A stretch of 43,965 nt of DNA from Micromonospora sp. KC723 (GTDB lineage Bacteria; Actinomycetota; Actinomycetes; Mycobacteriales; Micromonosporaceae), in contig NZ_SMKD01000035.1 of assembly GCF_004348595.1 (NCBI RefSeq), positions 1-43,965 on the forward strand. The letters are read 5' to 3'. Numbering within the stretch: position 1 is the stretch's first letter; every line of letters starts with the position of its first letter. Made by a program: the position numbers and the translations under genes. Positions 23,924 through 32,207 of this stretch are shown here, piece by piece. The notes beneath the pieces are model-generated. The model did no database searches. It was given only the letters and a program-made list of their open reading frames with translations, and was not told the DNA's origin.

Positions 23924-25812
23924 CTGGCCACCTCCTCGGGCTGCGCGACGTCGGTGAACCTGTCCGCCTGCAACCGGAACAGGCGCGCGTACCGGCCGTC
24001 GAGGGTGATCAGTTCGTGGTGACTGCCCTGCTCGACGACCCGGCCGTCTTCCAGCACGACGATGTGGTCGGCCTGCCGCACGGTGGAGAAGCGGTGCGAG
24101 ATCAGCAGCGTGGTGGCGCCCTGGGTCAGCTCGGCGAACTCGTCGAAGAACCGGGCCTCGGCGCGGACGTCGAGGCTCGCCGTGGGTTCGTCGAGAACCA
24201 CGACGGGTGAGCCGTGGCGCAGGGCGAACAGGGCCCGGGCCAGGGCGACCCGCTGCCACTGCCCGCCGGACAGGTCGGTGCCGCCGGCGACCTGTTTGGT
24301 CAGCGGCGTGTCCAGCCTGCGGGGCAGCCGCTCCAACTCGTCGGCGATGCCCGCCGACCGGGCCGCCATGACGATGCCCTCGTGGTCGTCGGCGGCGTCG
24401 ATCGCGCCGTAGCCGATGTTCGCCGCCGCGGAGATCTCGTACTTCGCGAAGTCCTGGAAGATGACGCCGAGCTTGCGGCGCCACCCGACGACCGGGTAGG
24501 TGCGGATGTCGACCCCGTCGACCCGGATCGCGCCGCTGGTCGGCTCGTAGAGCCGGGCGAGCAGCTTGACCAGGGTGGTCTTGCCGGCCCCGTTGAGGCC
24601 CACGATGGCCGTGCACCGCCCCACCGGGATCGTCAGGTCGATGGAGTCGAACACCAGGCGGTCCTGCCGGGGATAGGAGAAGGACACCCGGTCGAAGTGG
24701 ATCGTGGAGACGGGATCCGGTACGGCGGTCTCGGTGACCACCCCGTCGTGGACCGGCGCGCCGTCGCGCACCTCGGCCGGGTACGCGTCGACCCGCGCCG
24801 CGAACCGCTGCACGGCCTCGTACGCGGTCATGCCCACGGCGATCTGGTTGTCAGCCTCGGGATAGAACTCCGACAGCCGCAGCGCGCCGAGGCTGGCCTG
24901 CATGACCAGGGCGAACCCGGTGAGGGTGAGCTGGTCGGCCGCGGCCATCCCGGTGAAGGCGAAGACCATGCCGGCGAGGGCCAGCCCGACCAGCGCGTAC
25001 CAGAGGAAGGGCCACAGGTAGAGCCGTCGGCGGGCCACCCACAGCGGGGCCAGCCAGGCGCGGTACGCCTGTTCCAGGGTCGAGGCCAGCCAGCCGGCGA
25101 GCCCGAAGATCCGGATCTCCTTGCCGGCCGGTGGCTGGATGCCGAGGTCACGCAGATAGTCGATCTTGCGTTCGGGGCCGTCCAGGGCGTAGCGCAGGCG
25201 GGAGTACCTGCGGATGCCGTTGCGCTGGCCGTAGCGGAACAGCAGGACCACCACGACCAGGGCCAGGGCCGCCCACCAGGCGAACGCCACCGCGATGACC
25301 ACCGCGTAGCCGACCAGCTGCACGTACCGGGCGCCGAGCGCGAGCAGGCCGGCGCAGGCCTGGCCGGGACTCTGGAAGCCGTACTGCACCTCGTCGACCG
25401 CCGCCCGCAGGTCCTGCAACGCCTGCTGGTCCTCCAGCGGGGCGATGCCCCGCGACCGCAGGGCGGCGGCCATCAGCTCGTCGAACATCTGCCCGTCGAT
25501 CCGGCGGGCCACCAGCTCGCCGAGCGAGACCTGGAACGGCGCGACGATCTGCTGGCCGACGAAGGCCGCCGCGGCCACCGCGAACAGGGCGAGCATCGAC
25601 CGCCAGGCCGGCGAGCCGGAGCCGCCGCCGACCGCCTCGGGCACCCGGCCGAGGACCGCGCTCGTGGCCACCACGAAGACCACCGGCAGAGCGCCCAGCA
25701 GCACGTTGATCACGGCCAGGCCGGCGACCGAACCGGTGCCGGCGCGCGGCAGGATCCGGACGATGCTCCACCTGCTGGCGAGCTCGGCCAACGCGGTGTT
25801 CCACCAGGTCAT
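23920..25812 (-). CDS. ABC exporter, fused membrane and ATPase domains (partner B)
   Basis: A 630-residue half-transporter paired with the downstream gene. The membrane domain covers roughly residues 1-340; the ATPase has Walker A G-L-N-G-A-G-K-T-T, signature L-S-G-G-Q-W-Q-R, Walker B V-V-V-L-D-E-P-T-A-S and H-loop I-S-H-R-F-S-T. Both partners keep the catalytic Glu after Walker B, so neither site looks degenerate. ATG 25812 overlaps the glycosyltransferase stop (ATGA), tying sugar transfer and export together in one transcript. Substrate unknown; a glycosylated metabolite is the simplest reading. Confidence 0.87.
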   Translation of the reverse strand: MTWWNTALAELASRWSIVRILPRAGTGSVAGLAVINVLLGALPVVFVVATSAVLGRVPEAVGGGSGSPAWRSMLALFAVAAAAFVGQQIVAPFQVSLGELVARRIDGQMFDELMAAALRSRGIAPLEDQQALQDLRAAVDEVQYGFQSPGQACAGLLALGARYVQLVGYAVVIAVAFAWWAALALVVVVLLFRYGQRNGIRRYSRLRYALDGPERKIDYLRDLGIQPPAGKEIRIFGLAGWLASTLEQAYRAWLAPLWVARRRLYLWPFLWYALVGLALAGMVFAFTGMAAADQLTLTGFALVMQASLGALRLSEFYPEADNQIAVGMTAYEAVQRFAARVDAYPAEVRDGAPVHDGVVTETAVPDPVSTIHFDRVSFSYPRQDRLVFDSIDLTIPVGRCTAIVGLNGAGKTTLVKLLARLYEPTSGAIRVDGVDIRTYPVVGWRRKLGVIFQDFAKYEISAAANIGYGAIDAADDHEGIVMAARSAGIADELERLPRRLDTPLTKQVAGGTDLSGGQWQRVALARALFALRHGSPVVVLDEPTASLDVRAEARFFDEFAELTQGATTLLISHRFSTVRQADHIVVLEDGRVVEQGSHHELITLDGRYARLFRLQADRFTDVAQPEEVAR

Positions 25813-26726
25813 GAGACGACCTGCTTCCGGTCCATCCGGGTGGCCCCCGGCGGCAGGTCGAGCACGGGAATGACGTCGTTGATGTTGAACGGGTTGATCG
25901 TCGGCATCGCCATCAGCAGCGGCATGACCGGTGACCGGTATTTGTCGATCATGTAACGGTAGTTGACCAGCGCGCCCGTCAGGGCCTGGGAGAAGTCCTT
26001 GGGGTGGGGGTAGTGCACGGCGCTGGCCTGGCGACTGAGCACGAACCGGGCGCCGTCGCAGTGCAGCCGGTACGCCAGGTCGATGTCCTCGCCACCCCAG
26101 GTGCGGAAGTTCTCGTCGAACATGCCCACCTCGCGCACCTGGCTGGTACGCGCCGAGACGTTGCACGTCCAGTACATGACCCACGGCGCCGGCAGGTCGG
26201 CGAAGTCGTCGTCGTACCGGAGGTAGAACTCGTCGCGGACGTCGGGATGGCGCTGCTCGGCGGCGAACCGTCCGATTGTGGTGTCGGCGTCCCACGGGTC
26301 GATCGACTGTTCGATTCCGTTCGCTCCGTCGGATTTGAGGTTGAACCCGTAGACGTAGCCGATGACCGCGACCGGCCCGGACGCCGATTCGTGGCTGGCC
26401 AGATGCGCGGCCAGGAACCCGGAATGCGCCATGATGCCGGAATCGAGCATGACGCAGATATCGCCGGTGGCACGCCGGATGCCGGCGTTTCGTGCCCGCG
26501 CCGCGCCGAACCCGTCGTGCTCGTGGAAGAGGTGCTGGATGGCGAGGCGGTCCCGGTATCGGTCGACCACCGAGGCGGTGTGGTCGGTGGACCCGTCGTC
26601 GCCGATCAGGACCTCGAACTCCTCGGCCGGCAGGGTCTGCCGGGTCAACGACTCCAGTGTGTAGGCGAGCAGGTCAGCCCGGTTGTAGGTCGGGATGACC
26701 ACGCTACAACGCCGCGAGTTGGCCAT
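25809..26726 (-). CDS. Family 2 glycosyltransferase A
   Basis: A 305-residue GT-A-fold enzyme. It starts S-V-V-I-P-T-Y-N-R-A-D, has the nucleotide-sugar acid pair G-D-D-G-S-T-D, and shows L-D-S-G at the place of the usual D-x-D. The C-terminal part has the galactosyltransferase-like block W-G-G-E-D-I-D-L-A-Y-R-L that binds the acceptor. It is related to the second cluster glycosyltransferase at 30003. ATG 26726 has AGGAG upstream. It heads the operon with both ABC exporters. Codons around 26270-26480 are richer in A/T third bases than in neighbouring genes, which hints at a different origin. The sugar and acceptor are unknown. Confidence 0.83.
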   Translation of the reverse strand: MANSRRCSVVIPTYNRADLLAYTLESLTRQTLPAEEFEVLIGDDGSTDHTASVVDRYRDRLAIQHLFHEHDGFGAARARNAGIRRATGDICVMLDSGIMAHSGFLAAHLASHESASGPVAVIGYVYGFNLKSDGANGIEQSIDPWDADTTIGRFAAEQRHPDVRDEFYLRYDDDFADLPAPWVMYWTCNVSARTSQVREVGMFDENFRTWGGEDIDLAYRLHCDGARFVLSRQASAVHYPHPKDFSQALTGALVNYRYMIDKYRSPVMPLLMAMPTINPFNINDVIPVLDLPPGATRMDRKQVVS

Positions 26727-26919
26727 TTTGTCTCCTGGTGGTCAGCATCTCGGCCGACGCCCGGCCCGGCGGAGCCCACCCCGCCCGCGCGTCTCGGCAC
26801 GGTCGCCCGGCACCGTTGCCGGACACGGGAATCCACGCGAACGATTTCCACGGCAGCCGGGCGAGGCTATCAGAATTCCGGTGACTATTGTGGACATCGG
26901 GCTGCGGGAACCATTCACC
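26727..26919. promoter_or_regulatory. AT-richer intergenic region upstream of the glycosyltransferase-ABC operon
   Basis: This 193-base gap between the ATP-grasp stop and the glycosyltransferase start is noticeably richer in A/T around 26840-26920 than most of the window and should contain the operon promoter. I did not find a convincing -35/-10 pair, hairpin or hidden gene. Confidence 0.3.
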
Positions 26920-28263
26920 TTAGTGGGTCGACATGGCCGTCGGGTTAACCACGGCCGGGTCCACAGCGGCATTGATCTCGGTCATGATGTCACAGACGAC
27001 CGCCTCGGCCTCGGCCGCGCTGGATCCGGCCGCGACCAGCGCCATCATCGGCTGCGGGAAAGACAATCCCCGCACCGCCGTCGGATATACGCGCACCCCG
27101 GCCGCCCAGGCCCGCCGGAAGGCCGGCCGGACCCGGTCGCGGTACGACACCGGGCCCGTTGCCCGCACGCTGCTCAGGTCGTGCGACGACAGGGTCAGCT
27201 CCCGCTCCGCCCGCCACGCGGTGAGCAGGCCGATCGCGGGCATGGCGCCGCTGCGACGAGCGTTGATCTCGGTCAGGTAGATGTCGCCGTCCGCGCCGGC
27301 GATCAGGTCCACACAGAGCCAGCCCCGGAAACCCAGGGCGCCGGCCGCCTCACCGATGCGCCGGCCGAGGGGGACGATGCGCTCGGCCACCTCGGCCGGC
27401 AGCGAGCCCACCCCGACGTTGACGCTCTGGAACAGGTGCCCCTCCACGGTGGTGACCGCGCTGAGCACGAGGTCGGACACGCCGCCGTCGACGACCCGGA
27501 AGTCCAGCGCGGGGCAGCCGACACCGGGGGCGTGGGCCACGAACTCCTGGACGACCAGTGGATAGGCGCGGAAGTACGGGTCGTCGTGCATGCGGTCCCA
27601 GAAGCGGGCCAGGCTGTCGGTGTCGGCGTCCACCACGGCCGAGCCCTGCCCACCGACCCCGTAGGGACTCTTGACGATGACCCGGGGGTGCCGGCGCAGG
27701 AGCGCGGCCAGGGCGCCGCGCAACTCGTCGCGGTCGACCACGGTGATCGAGCGGGCCATCGGGATCTTCAGGTCGCGGGCCAGGTCCAGGCAGCTCAGCT
27801 TCGAGTCGAGGTAGCGGCTGGCCCACTGGTTCTCCCGGGTCACGCCGTCGACGTCCACCGACTGCCCCCAGCTGCGGATGGTGTCCACCAGCAGGAACAG
27901 CTCCGGGGTCGCGCCCCAGGACAGCAGCCGCACCGGGCGGCCGTCGAGCAGCTTCCGCAGGACGGCCAGTGCGGACGGGTCGTGCATCAGGTCGGCCAGC
28001 AGGCGTCCGCTACCCGTCTGCGGCGACACCACCGGCGGCGGCGCCAGCCCGAGCGCGTCGTGCACGTCGGCGAACCACAGCGGGTCGTACCCGTGCGGGA
28101 GGAGGAGCACCCGCTCCGCGGTGCTCCAGAAGACGGCCTGGTCGGCCAGGTAGGCACCGAAGTCGAGGTAGTCACGGGTGCCGCGTGGGCCGAGGTCCAC
28201 GGCCTGGTTGCGGACGTTGAACTCGCCGTTGTTGGGGACGACCAGGTCGATCGGGCGCGGCAT
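26920..28263 (-). CDS. ATP-grasp ligase resembling PGM1-type peptide ligases
   Basis: A 447-residue protein. An N-terminal pre-ATP-grasp domain (about 1-150; V-L-L-L-P-H-G-Y-D-P then D-P-S-A-L-A-V-L-R-K-L) is followed by the ATP-grasp fold: Lys198 in V-I-V-K-S-P-Y-G, a glycine-rich loop at 202-207, and the metal-binding residues D319, E332 and N334 (Y-L-T-E-I-N-A-R-R-S-G). A C-terminal extension of about 80 residues also fits the PGM1 layout. PGM1 of pheganomycin activates a guanidino amino acid and joins it to a peptide amine. ATG 28263 has a GGTGA site formed by the upstream MFS stop region. It is a plausible amide-bond-forming enzyme of this cluster, which otherwise lacks any. Confidence 0.75.
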   Translation of the reverse strand: MPRPIDLVVPNNGEFNVRNQAVDLGPRGTRDYLDFGAYLADQAVFWSTAERVLLLPHGYDPLWFADVHDALGLAPPPVVSPQTGSGRLLADLMHDPSALAVLRKLLDGRPVRLLSWGATPELFLLVDTIRSWGQSVDVDGVTRENQWASRYLDSKLSCLDLARDLKIPMARSITVVDRDELRGALAALLRRHPRVIVKSPYGVGGQGSAVVDADTDSLARFWDRMHDDPYFRAYPLVVQEFVAHAPGVGCPALDFRVVDGGVSDLVLSAVTTVEGHLFQSVNVGVGSLPAEVAERIVPLGRRIGEAAGALGFRGWLCVDLIAGADGDIYLTEINARRSGAMPAIGLLTAWRAERELTLSSHDLSSVRATGPVSYRDRVRPAFRRAWAAGVRVYPTAVRGLSFPQPMMALVAAGSSAAEAEAVVCDIMTEINAAVDPAVVNPTAMSTH

Positions 28264-28266
28264 GGG

Positions 28267-29793
28267 TCACCTTTCGGTTGTCTTGAGCGACGGCTGGTCG
28301 GCGTCGCCGGATCGGGGCTCGGGGACGACCAGACGCAGCGGCCCACCCTGGTCCTGCTCGGCCGCCGTCCCGGCACCGGGACGGCGGCGGGGGCCGAGCA
28401 GGACCAGGGACAGCACCAGGCAGACCACGGAGAGCACCACACCGGCGGTGAACCCGGCGCGGAATCCCTCGGTCAACGTCAGGGCCGTGGTGACCTCGCC
28501 GGTGCCGGACGCCGCGATCGTGGCCACCAGCGCCACGCCGAGACCGCCACCGACCATGACCGTGGCGGTGTTGACCCCGGAGGCCAGGCCGGCCTCCCGT
28601 TCGTCGACGTCGGTCAGGGCGGCGGCCGAGGCCGCCAGGGTGCCGGCGCCCAGGCCCGCGCCGAGCAGCAGGAGGGCGAAGAAGCTCAGCCCGAAGTAGC
28701 TGGAGTCCACCGCCACCCGGGTGAACCACAGCGAACCGGCGCCGAACAGCAACGATCCGGTGACGGCCACCGGACGGAAGCCGACCCGGTGCAGCACGAG
28801 CTGGCCCAGGTACGCGGCCACGATGACCGTGACCGGGAACACGGTGCCGCTCAACGCGTACTCCAGCGGTGAGTAGCCGAGGACCTGCTGCGCGTACAGG
28901 GCGTACAGGTAGGTCATCGAGAAGGCGATCATGGTGACCACGAAGACCACCAGGTTCCCGCCGACGCGCAGCCGGGAGCGCAGGATGCGCGGCGGCACCA
29001 GGGGGGTGGGCGAGCGCGACTCGACGAGGGCGAACAGCGCCAGCGCCGCCGCCGCGAGCGCGGCCGTGCCGAGCGTGCGGGTGCTGGTCCAGCCGGCGGC
29101 GGGCGCCTCGGCGACGGCGTACACGACGAGGCCGAGGCCGGCGGTGACGGACAGCGCGCCGGTGACGTCCATCGTGCGCGGCCGGCCGGTGACCCGGTCG
29201 TCCGGCAGCAGGACCAGGCACATCACCAGCATCAGCGCGGTGATCGGCACCTGGAGCAGGAAGCCCCAGTGCCAGCCGAACCGGTCGATGACCGCGCCCC
29301 CCAGCAGCAGCCCGAGGGTGGACCCGGTGCCACCCATGCCCGCCCAGAAGGCCAGTGCCCGGTTGCGTGGCCGCCCCTCAGAAAACGTGTTCATCAGGAT
29401 CGACAGGGCCGTGGGGTACATCAGGGCCGCCGAGACGCCGTGCAGCGCCCGCATCGCCACCAGCACCCCACCGTTCCAGGCCAGCCCGGCCAGCAGCGAG
29501 GTGGCGAGGAAGAGACCCAGGCCCAGCATGAAGATCCGGCGGCGGCCGAAGTAGTCGGCGGCACGGCCGCCGAGCAGCAGCAGCCCGCCCCAGGCGAGCA
29601 GGTTCGCGCTGACGATCCACTGCGTCTCGGTGGCGGCGAGACCGAAGTCGCGCTGGATGGACGGCAGGGCCACCCCGACGATCTCCATGTCGAAGATGGC
29701 CAGCAGGTTCGCGGCGCACAGCAGCGCCAGCACCCCACCCGGACGCGGCACGGGCCGGCCGTCGGACGAAACCCTTGATGAGCCGAGTTCCAC
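28267..29793 (-). CDS. MFS drug exporter, DHA2/EmrB type (14 helices)
   Basis: A 508-residue membrane protein. The first helices carry D-M-E-I-V-G-V-A-L-P-S-I and the loop G-G-R-A-A-D-Y-F-G-R-R-R, signatures of the 14-helix DHA2 proton antiporters used for antibiotic export and self-resistance. The C-terminal ~40 residues are hydrophilic. GTG 29793 follows GAGGAG. The stop lies three bases before the ATP-grasp start, so the two form an operon. It provides a second export route besides the ABC pair. Confidence 0.87.
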   Translation of the reverse strand: MELGSSRVSSDGRPVPRPGGVLALLCAANLLAIFDMEIVGVALPSIQRDFGLAATETQWIVSANLLAWGGLLLLGGRAADYFGRRRIFMLGLGLFLATSLLAGLAWNGGVLVAMRALHGVSAALMYPTALSILMNTFSEGRPRNRALAFWAGMGGTGSTLGLLLGGAVIDRFGWHWGFLLQVPITALMLVMCLVLLPDDRVTGRPRTMDVTGALSVTAGLGLVVYAVAEAPAAGWTSTRTLGTAALAAAALALFALVESRSPTPLVPPRILRSRLRVGGNLVVFVVTMIAFSMTYLYALYAQQVLGYSPLEYALSGTVFPVTVIVAAYLGQLVLHRVGFRPVAVTGSLLFGAGSLWFTRVAVDSSYFGLSFFALLLLGAGLGAGTLAASAAALTDVDEREAGLASGVNTATVMVGGGLGVALVATIAASGTGEVTTALTLTEGFRAGFTAGVVLSVVCLVLSLVLLGPRRRPGAGTAAEQDQGGPLRLVVPEPRSGDADQPSLKTTER

Positions 29794-30002
29794 GTGCGCT
29801 CCTCGTCGTGCCGCCGCGCGGCCGGCCCATGCCCGGACCGGGTGGATCGCAGCGTTACAGAGCGGTCACGCAGCGGGCATCTCCCGGAGTGCGGTCGTCA
29901 CCGCCGCCCCGGTCGGCACGCCCAGGTCAGCAATCTGGGAGATGTGGCGGCCCGTCCCGGTCGACACAATGGTCTCCGGTGACCCAACCTCGAAGGGTGT
30001 CC
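29794..30002. promoter_or_regulatory. Divergent promoter region with a widely spaced inverted repeat
   Basis: The 209-base gap separates the leftward MFS/ATP-grasp operon from the rightward glycosyltransferase. It contains CATCTCCC (29878-29885) and its exact inverse GGGAGATG (29937-29944), 8-bp arms with 51 bases between. The spacing suits two operator half-sites better than an RNA hairpin. No clear promoter hexamers were seen. Confidence 0.35.
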
Positions 30003-31265
30003 ATGTCGACCTCAACGCGGCGCGGCCCGCAACTGTCGGTCATCATCCCGACCTACAACCGCAGCCAGTTGTTGCGGCAGACGCTGGGCAACCTGGCGCG
30101 GCAGCGGATGCCGGCGGAGATGTTCGAGGTCGTCGTCGCCGACGACGGTTCGTCGGACGACACCCGCGCCGTGGTGGACGAGGCGGCGGGGACGCTGCGC
30201 GTCCGTTACCACTTCCAACCAGACGAGGGTTTCCGTGCCGGCGCCGCGCGCAACGCCGGCGCCCGGCTGGCCACGGCGCCGATCCTGGTGTTCCTGGACA
30301 CCGGTGTGCTCGTCGGCCCCGACTACCTGGACCGGCACCTCGCCGAACACGCGGGGCGAGAGCACACGGCGGTGGTGGGCTACGCCTACGGCTACGACAT
30401 CGACGGCGTGATGCCCGGCCTGTCGGGAGCGATCGCCGAGTGGCCGCCCGAGCAGGTCGTCGCGCGGTTCCGCGACGAGGCGGACTTCGCCGACACGCGG
30501 CACCGGGAGTTCGCCGCCTGCGACTTCGACCTGCGGCGGCTGGCCGCGCCGTGGGTGCTGTTCTGGACGTTGAACTGCTCGCTACGGGCCGACGACTTCT
30601 GGCAGGCGGGCGGCTTCGACGAGGACTTCCGCGGCTGGGGCCTGGAGGACCTGGAGTTCGGCTACCGCATGTTCAAGGCCGGCGTCGGCTTCCGCCTGAC
30701 CAGGCAGGCGTGGGCGGTGCACGCCCCGCACGAGCGGGACGTGGACGCGATCATGGCGGACTGCATGGTCAACCTGCGCCGGCTGTTGGCGAAGCACCCG
30801 GAGCCACCCGTCGAGATCGTCTGGAAGCTGATGCAGCACGGCGGCCCGCTGGATCTGGAGGAGAACTACCAGTTCCTGCTCGCCTGGGCGGACCGCGCGC
30901 GCGCCGTCGACGTGACCGCGGAGCTGGCACGGGAACTGCCCCGCCTGGACGGAGCGGGGCGCACGGCCGTGGTCGGCGCGGGTGGCCGTGTACCGGCGGG
31001 CCTGTCCCCCGCGGTGCTGCTGGACTTCGACGCCGACCTGCTGGCTGAGGCGACCGCCGCCGGCTCGTACCCGGGGCACCACGCGATCGGCCTGCGTACG
31101 CCGCTGGACGACGGCGCGGTGGACACCGTGCTCCTCACCTCGCGGCTGGCCGGGCTCTGGTCCCGCTGGGGCGACGACCTCCTGGCGGAGGCAGTCCGCA
31201 TCGGCCGGTCGGTACGCCTCACCGAGGCGCTCGCCCGGCAGACCGGCGAGCCGGCGCCGCACTGA
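30003..31265 (+). CDS. Family 2 glycosyltransferase B with a methyltransferase-like C-terminal region
   Basis: A 420-residue protein. Residues 1-~290 are a GT2 domain: S-V-I-I-P-T-Y-N-R-S-Q, A-D-D-G-S-S-D-D, L-D-T-G at the D-x-D position, and G-W-G-L-E-D-L-E-F-G-Y-R-M for acceptor binding. It is a paralogue of the gene at 25809-26726. Residues ~310-415 look like the second half of a SAM-methyltransferase Rossmann fold (L-R-T-P-L-D-D-G-A-V-D-T-V-L-L-T-S-R-L followed by L-L-A-E-A-V-R-I-G-R), but the glycine-rich SAM loop is not convincing, so it may be a binding remnant. ATG 30003 is chosen because the GT2 motif begins eleven residues later; the ribosome site AAGGGTG is weak. Confidence 0.8.
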   Translation: MSTSTRRGPQLSVIIPTYNRSQLLRQTLGNLARQRMPAEMFEVVVADDGSSDDTRAVVDEAAGTLRVRYHFQPDEGFRAGAARNAGARLATAPILVFLDTGVLVGPDYLDRHLAEHAGREHTAVVGYAYGYDIDGVMPGLSGAIAEWPPEQVVARFRDEADFADTRHREFAACDFDLRRLAAPWVLFWTLNCSLRADDFWQAGGFDEDFRGWGLEDLEFGYRMFKAGVGFRLTRQAWAVHAPHERDVDAIMADCMVNLRRLLAKHPEPPVEIVWKLMQHGGPLDLEENYQFLLAWADRARAVDVTAELARELPRLDGAGRTAVVGAGGRVPAGLSPAVLLDFDADLLAEATAAGSYPGHHAIGLRTPLDDGAVDTVLLTSRLAGLWSRWGDDLLAEAVRIGRSVRLTEALARQTGEPAPH

Positions 31266-31366
31266 ACGGCCGCGACGACCTGTGATGCGTGGCGCGACGA
31301 CGACGCCCCGCATCCGTGCTATAGACGGAACGTCAGATCGCTGAGAACCCTCACGAGGAGGACCGA

Positions 31367-32119
31367 ATGGCACCGCCCCGGCTCGGCAGCATCCTGCTCG
31401 GCACCCCTGACCCGGACCGGCTACGCGCCTGGTACGTCGCCGCGTTCTCCCCGACGGTGACGCCGTCGGGGTTTCTCCACTTCGGCGGTGTCGAGGTGCT
31501 GGTGGACGGCCGTGACGACGTCGCCGGCAAGAACGCCGAGCCGGGTCGGGTGATCCTCAACTTCGAGGTCGACGACGCGCGCTCCCTCGCCACCCACCTC
31601 GACGACATGGGCGTGACCTGGCTGGCCCCCCTGGAGGAGCGCCGGGACGGGTTGTTCGGCACGCTGCTCGACCCGGACGGCAACTACGTCCAGATTATCC
31701 AGCTGAACGCGGACTACCTGGCGGCCCAGCGGGCTGGCCGGCGCACGGGAGGGTCGACATTGGCGGACTCTCCCGCGTTCAGCGGCTTCTCGGTCGACGA
31801 CATCCCGGCCGCGAAGCGGTTCTACGGCGAGACGCTCGGGCTCGACGTGTCCGAGGAACACGGCATGCTCCACCTGCGGCTGGCCGGCGGTCGCGAGGTG
31901 CTCGTCTACCCCAAGCCCGAGCACCAGCCGGCCACCTACACGATGCTCAACTTCCCGGTGGACGACATCGAACGCGCGGTGGCGGAGCTGCGCGGCCGGG
32001 GCGTGCGGTTCGAGATGTACGACTACGTCGACGCCCAGGGCATCCACCGCGGCGAGGGTCCGCCGATCGCCTGGTTCCGTGACCCGGCCGGCAACATCCT
32101 GTCCGTCCTCCAGGAGTGA
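31367..32119 (+). CDS. Two-domain VOC (glyoxalase-fold) protein
   Basis: A 250-residue protein with two VOC modules, about residues 1-118 and 132-250. Each ends with the typical D-P-D-G-N-Y-V-Q or D-P-A-G-N-I-L-S. Tandem VOC proteins of this size occur as putative hydroxylases or antibiotic-binding proteins in actinomycetes, but no substrate can be named. ATG 31367 follows GAGGAGG. It is separated by ~100 bases from the cluster glycosyltransferase, so membership in the cluster is uncertain. A TATAGA box at 31320-31325 could be its -10, without a matching -35. Confidence 0.78.
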   Translation: MAPPRLGSILLGTPDPDRLRAWYVAAFSPTVTPSGFLHFGGVEVLVDGRDDVAGKNAEPGRVILNFEVDDARSLATHLDDMGVTWLAPLEERRDGLFGTLLDPDGNYVQIIQLNADYLAAQRAGRRTGGSTLADSPAFSGFSVDDIPAAKRFYGETLGLDVSEEHGMLHLRLAGGREVLVYPKPEHQPATYTMLNFPVDDIERAVAELRGRGVRFEMYDYVDAQGIHRGEGPPIAWFRDPAGNILSVLQE

Positions 32120-32207
32120 CCCGGCCTCGATCACACCGGCGCGGCGGGCGTCGCGGTGGGTTGGGGGCGGCGCGTCCCTGGTCCATCGTTGTGCCCGCGC
32201 GTGCCGC

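Noticed and set aside
22139..24616. Extended 825-residue ABC protein
   Set aside because: The extension overlaps the partner gene's ATPase domain in another frame. GTG 23923 with GGAGG and a GTGA overlap is the natural start.
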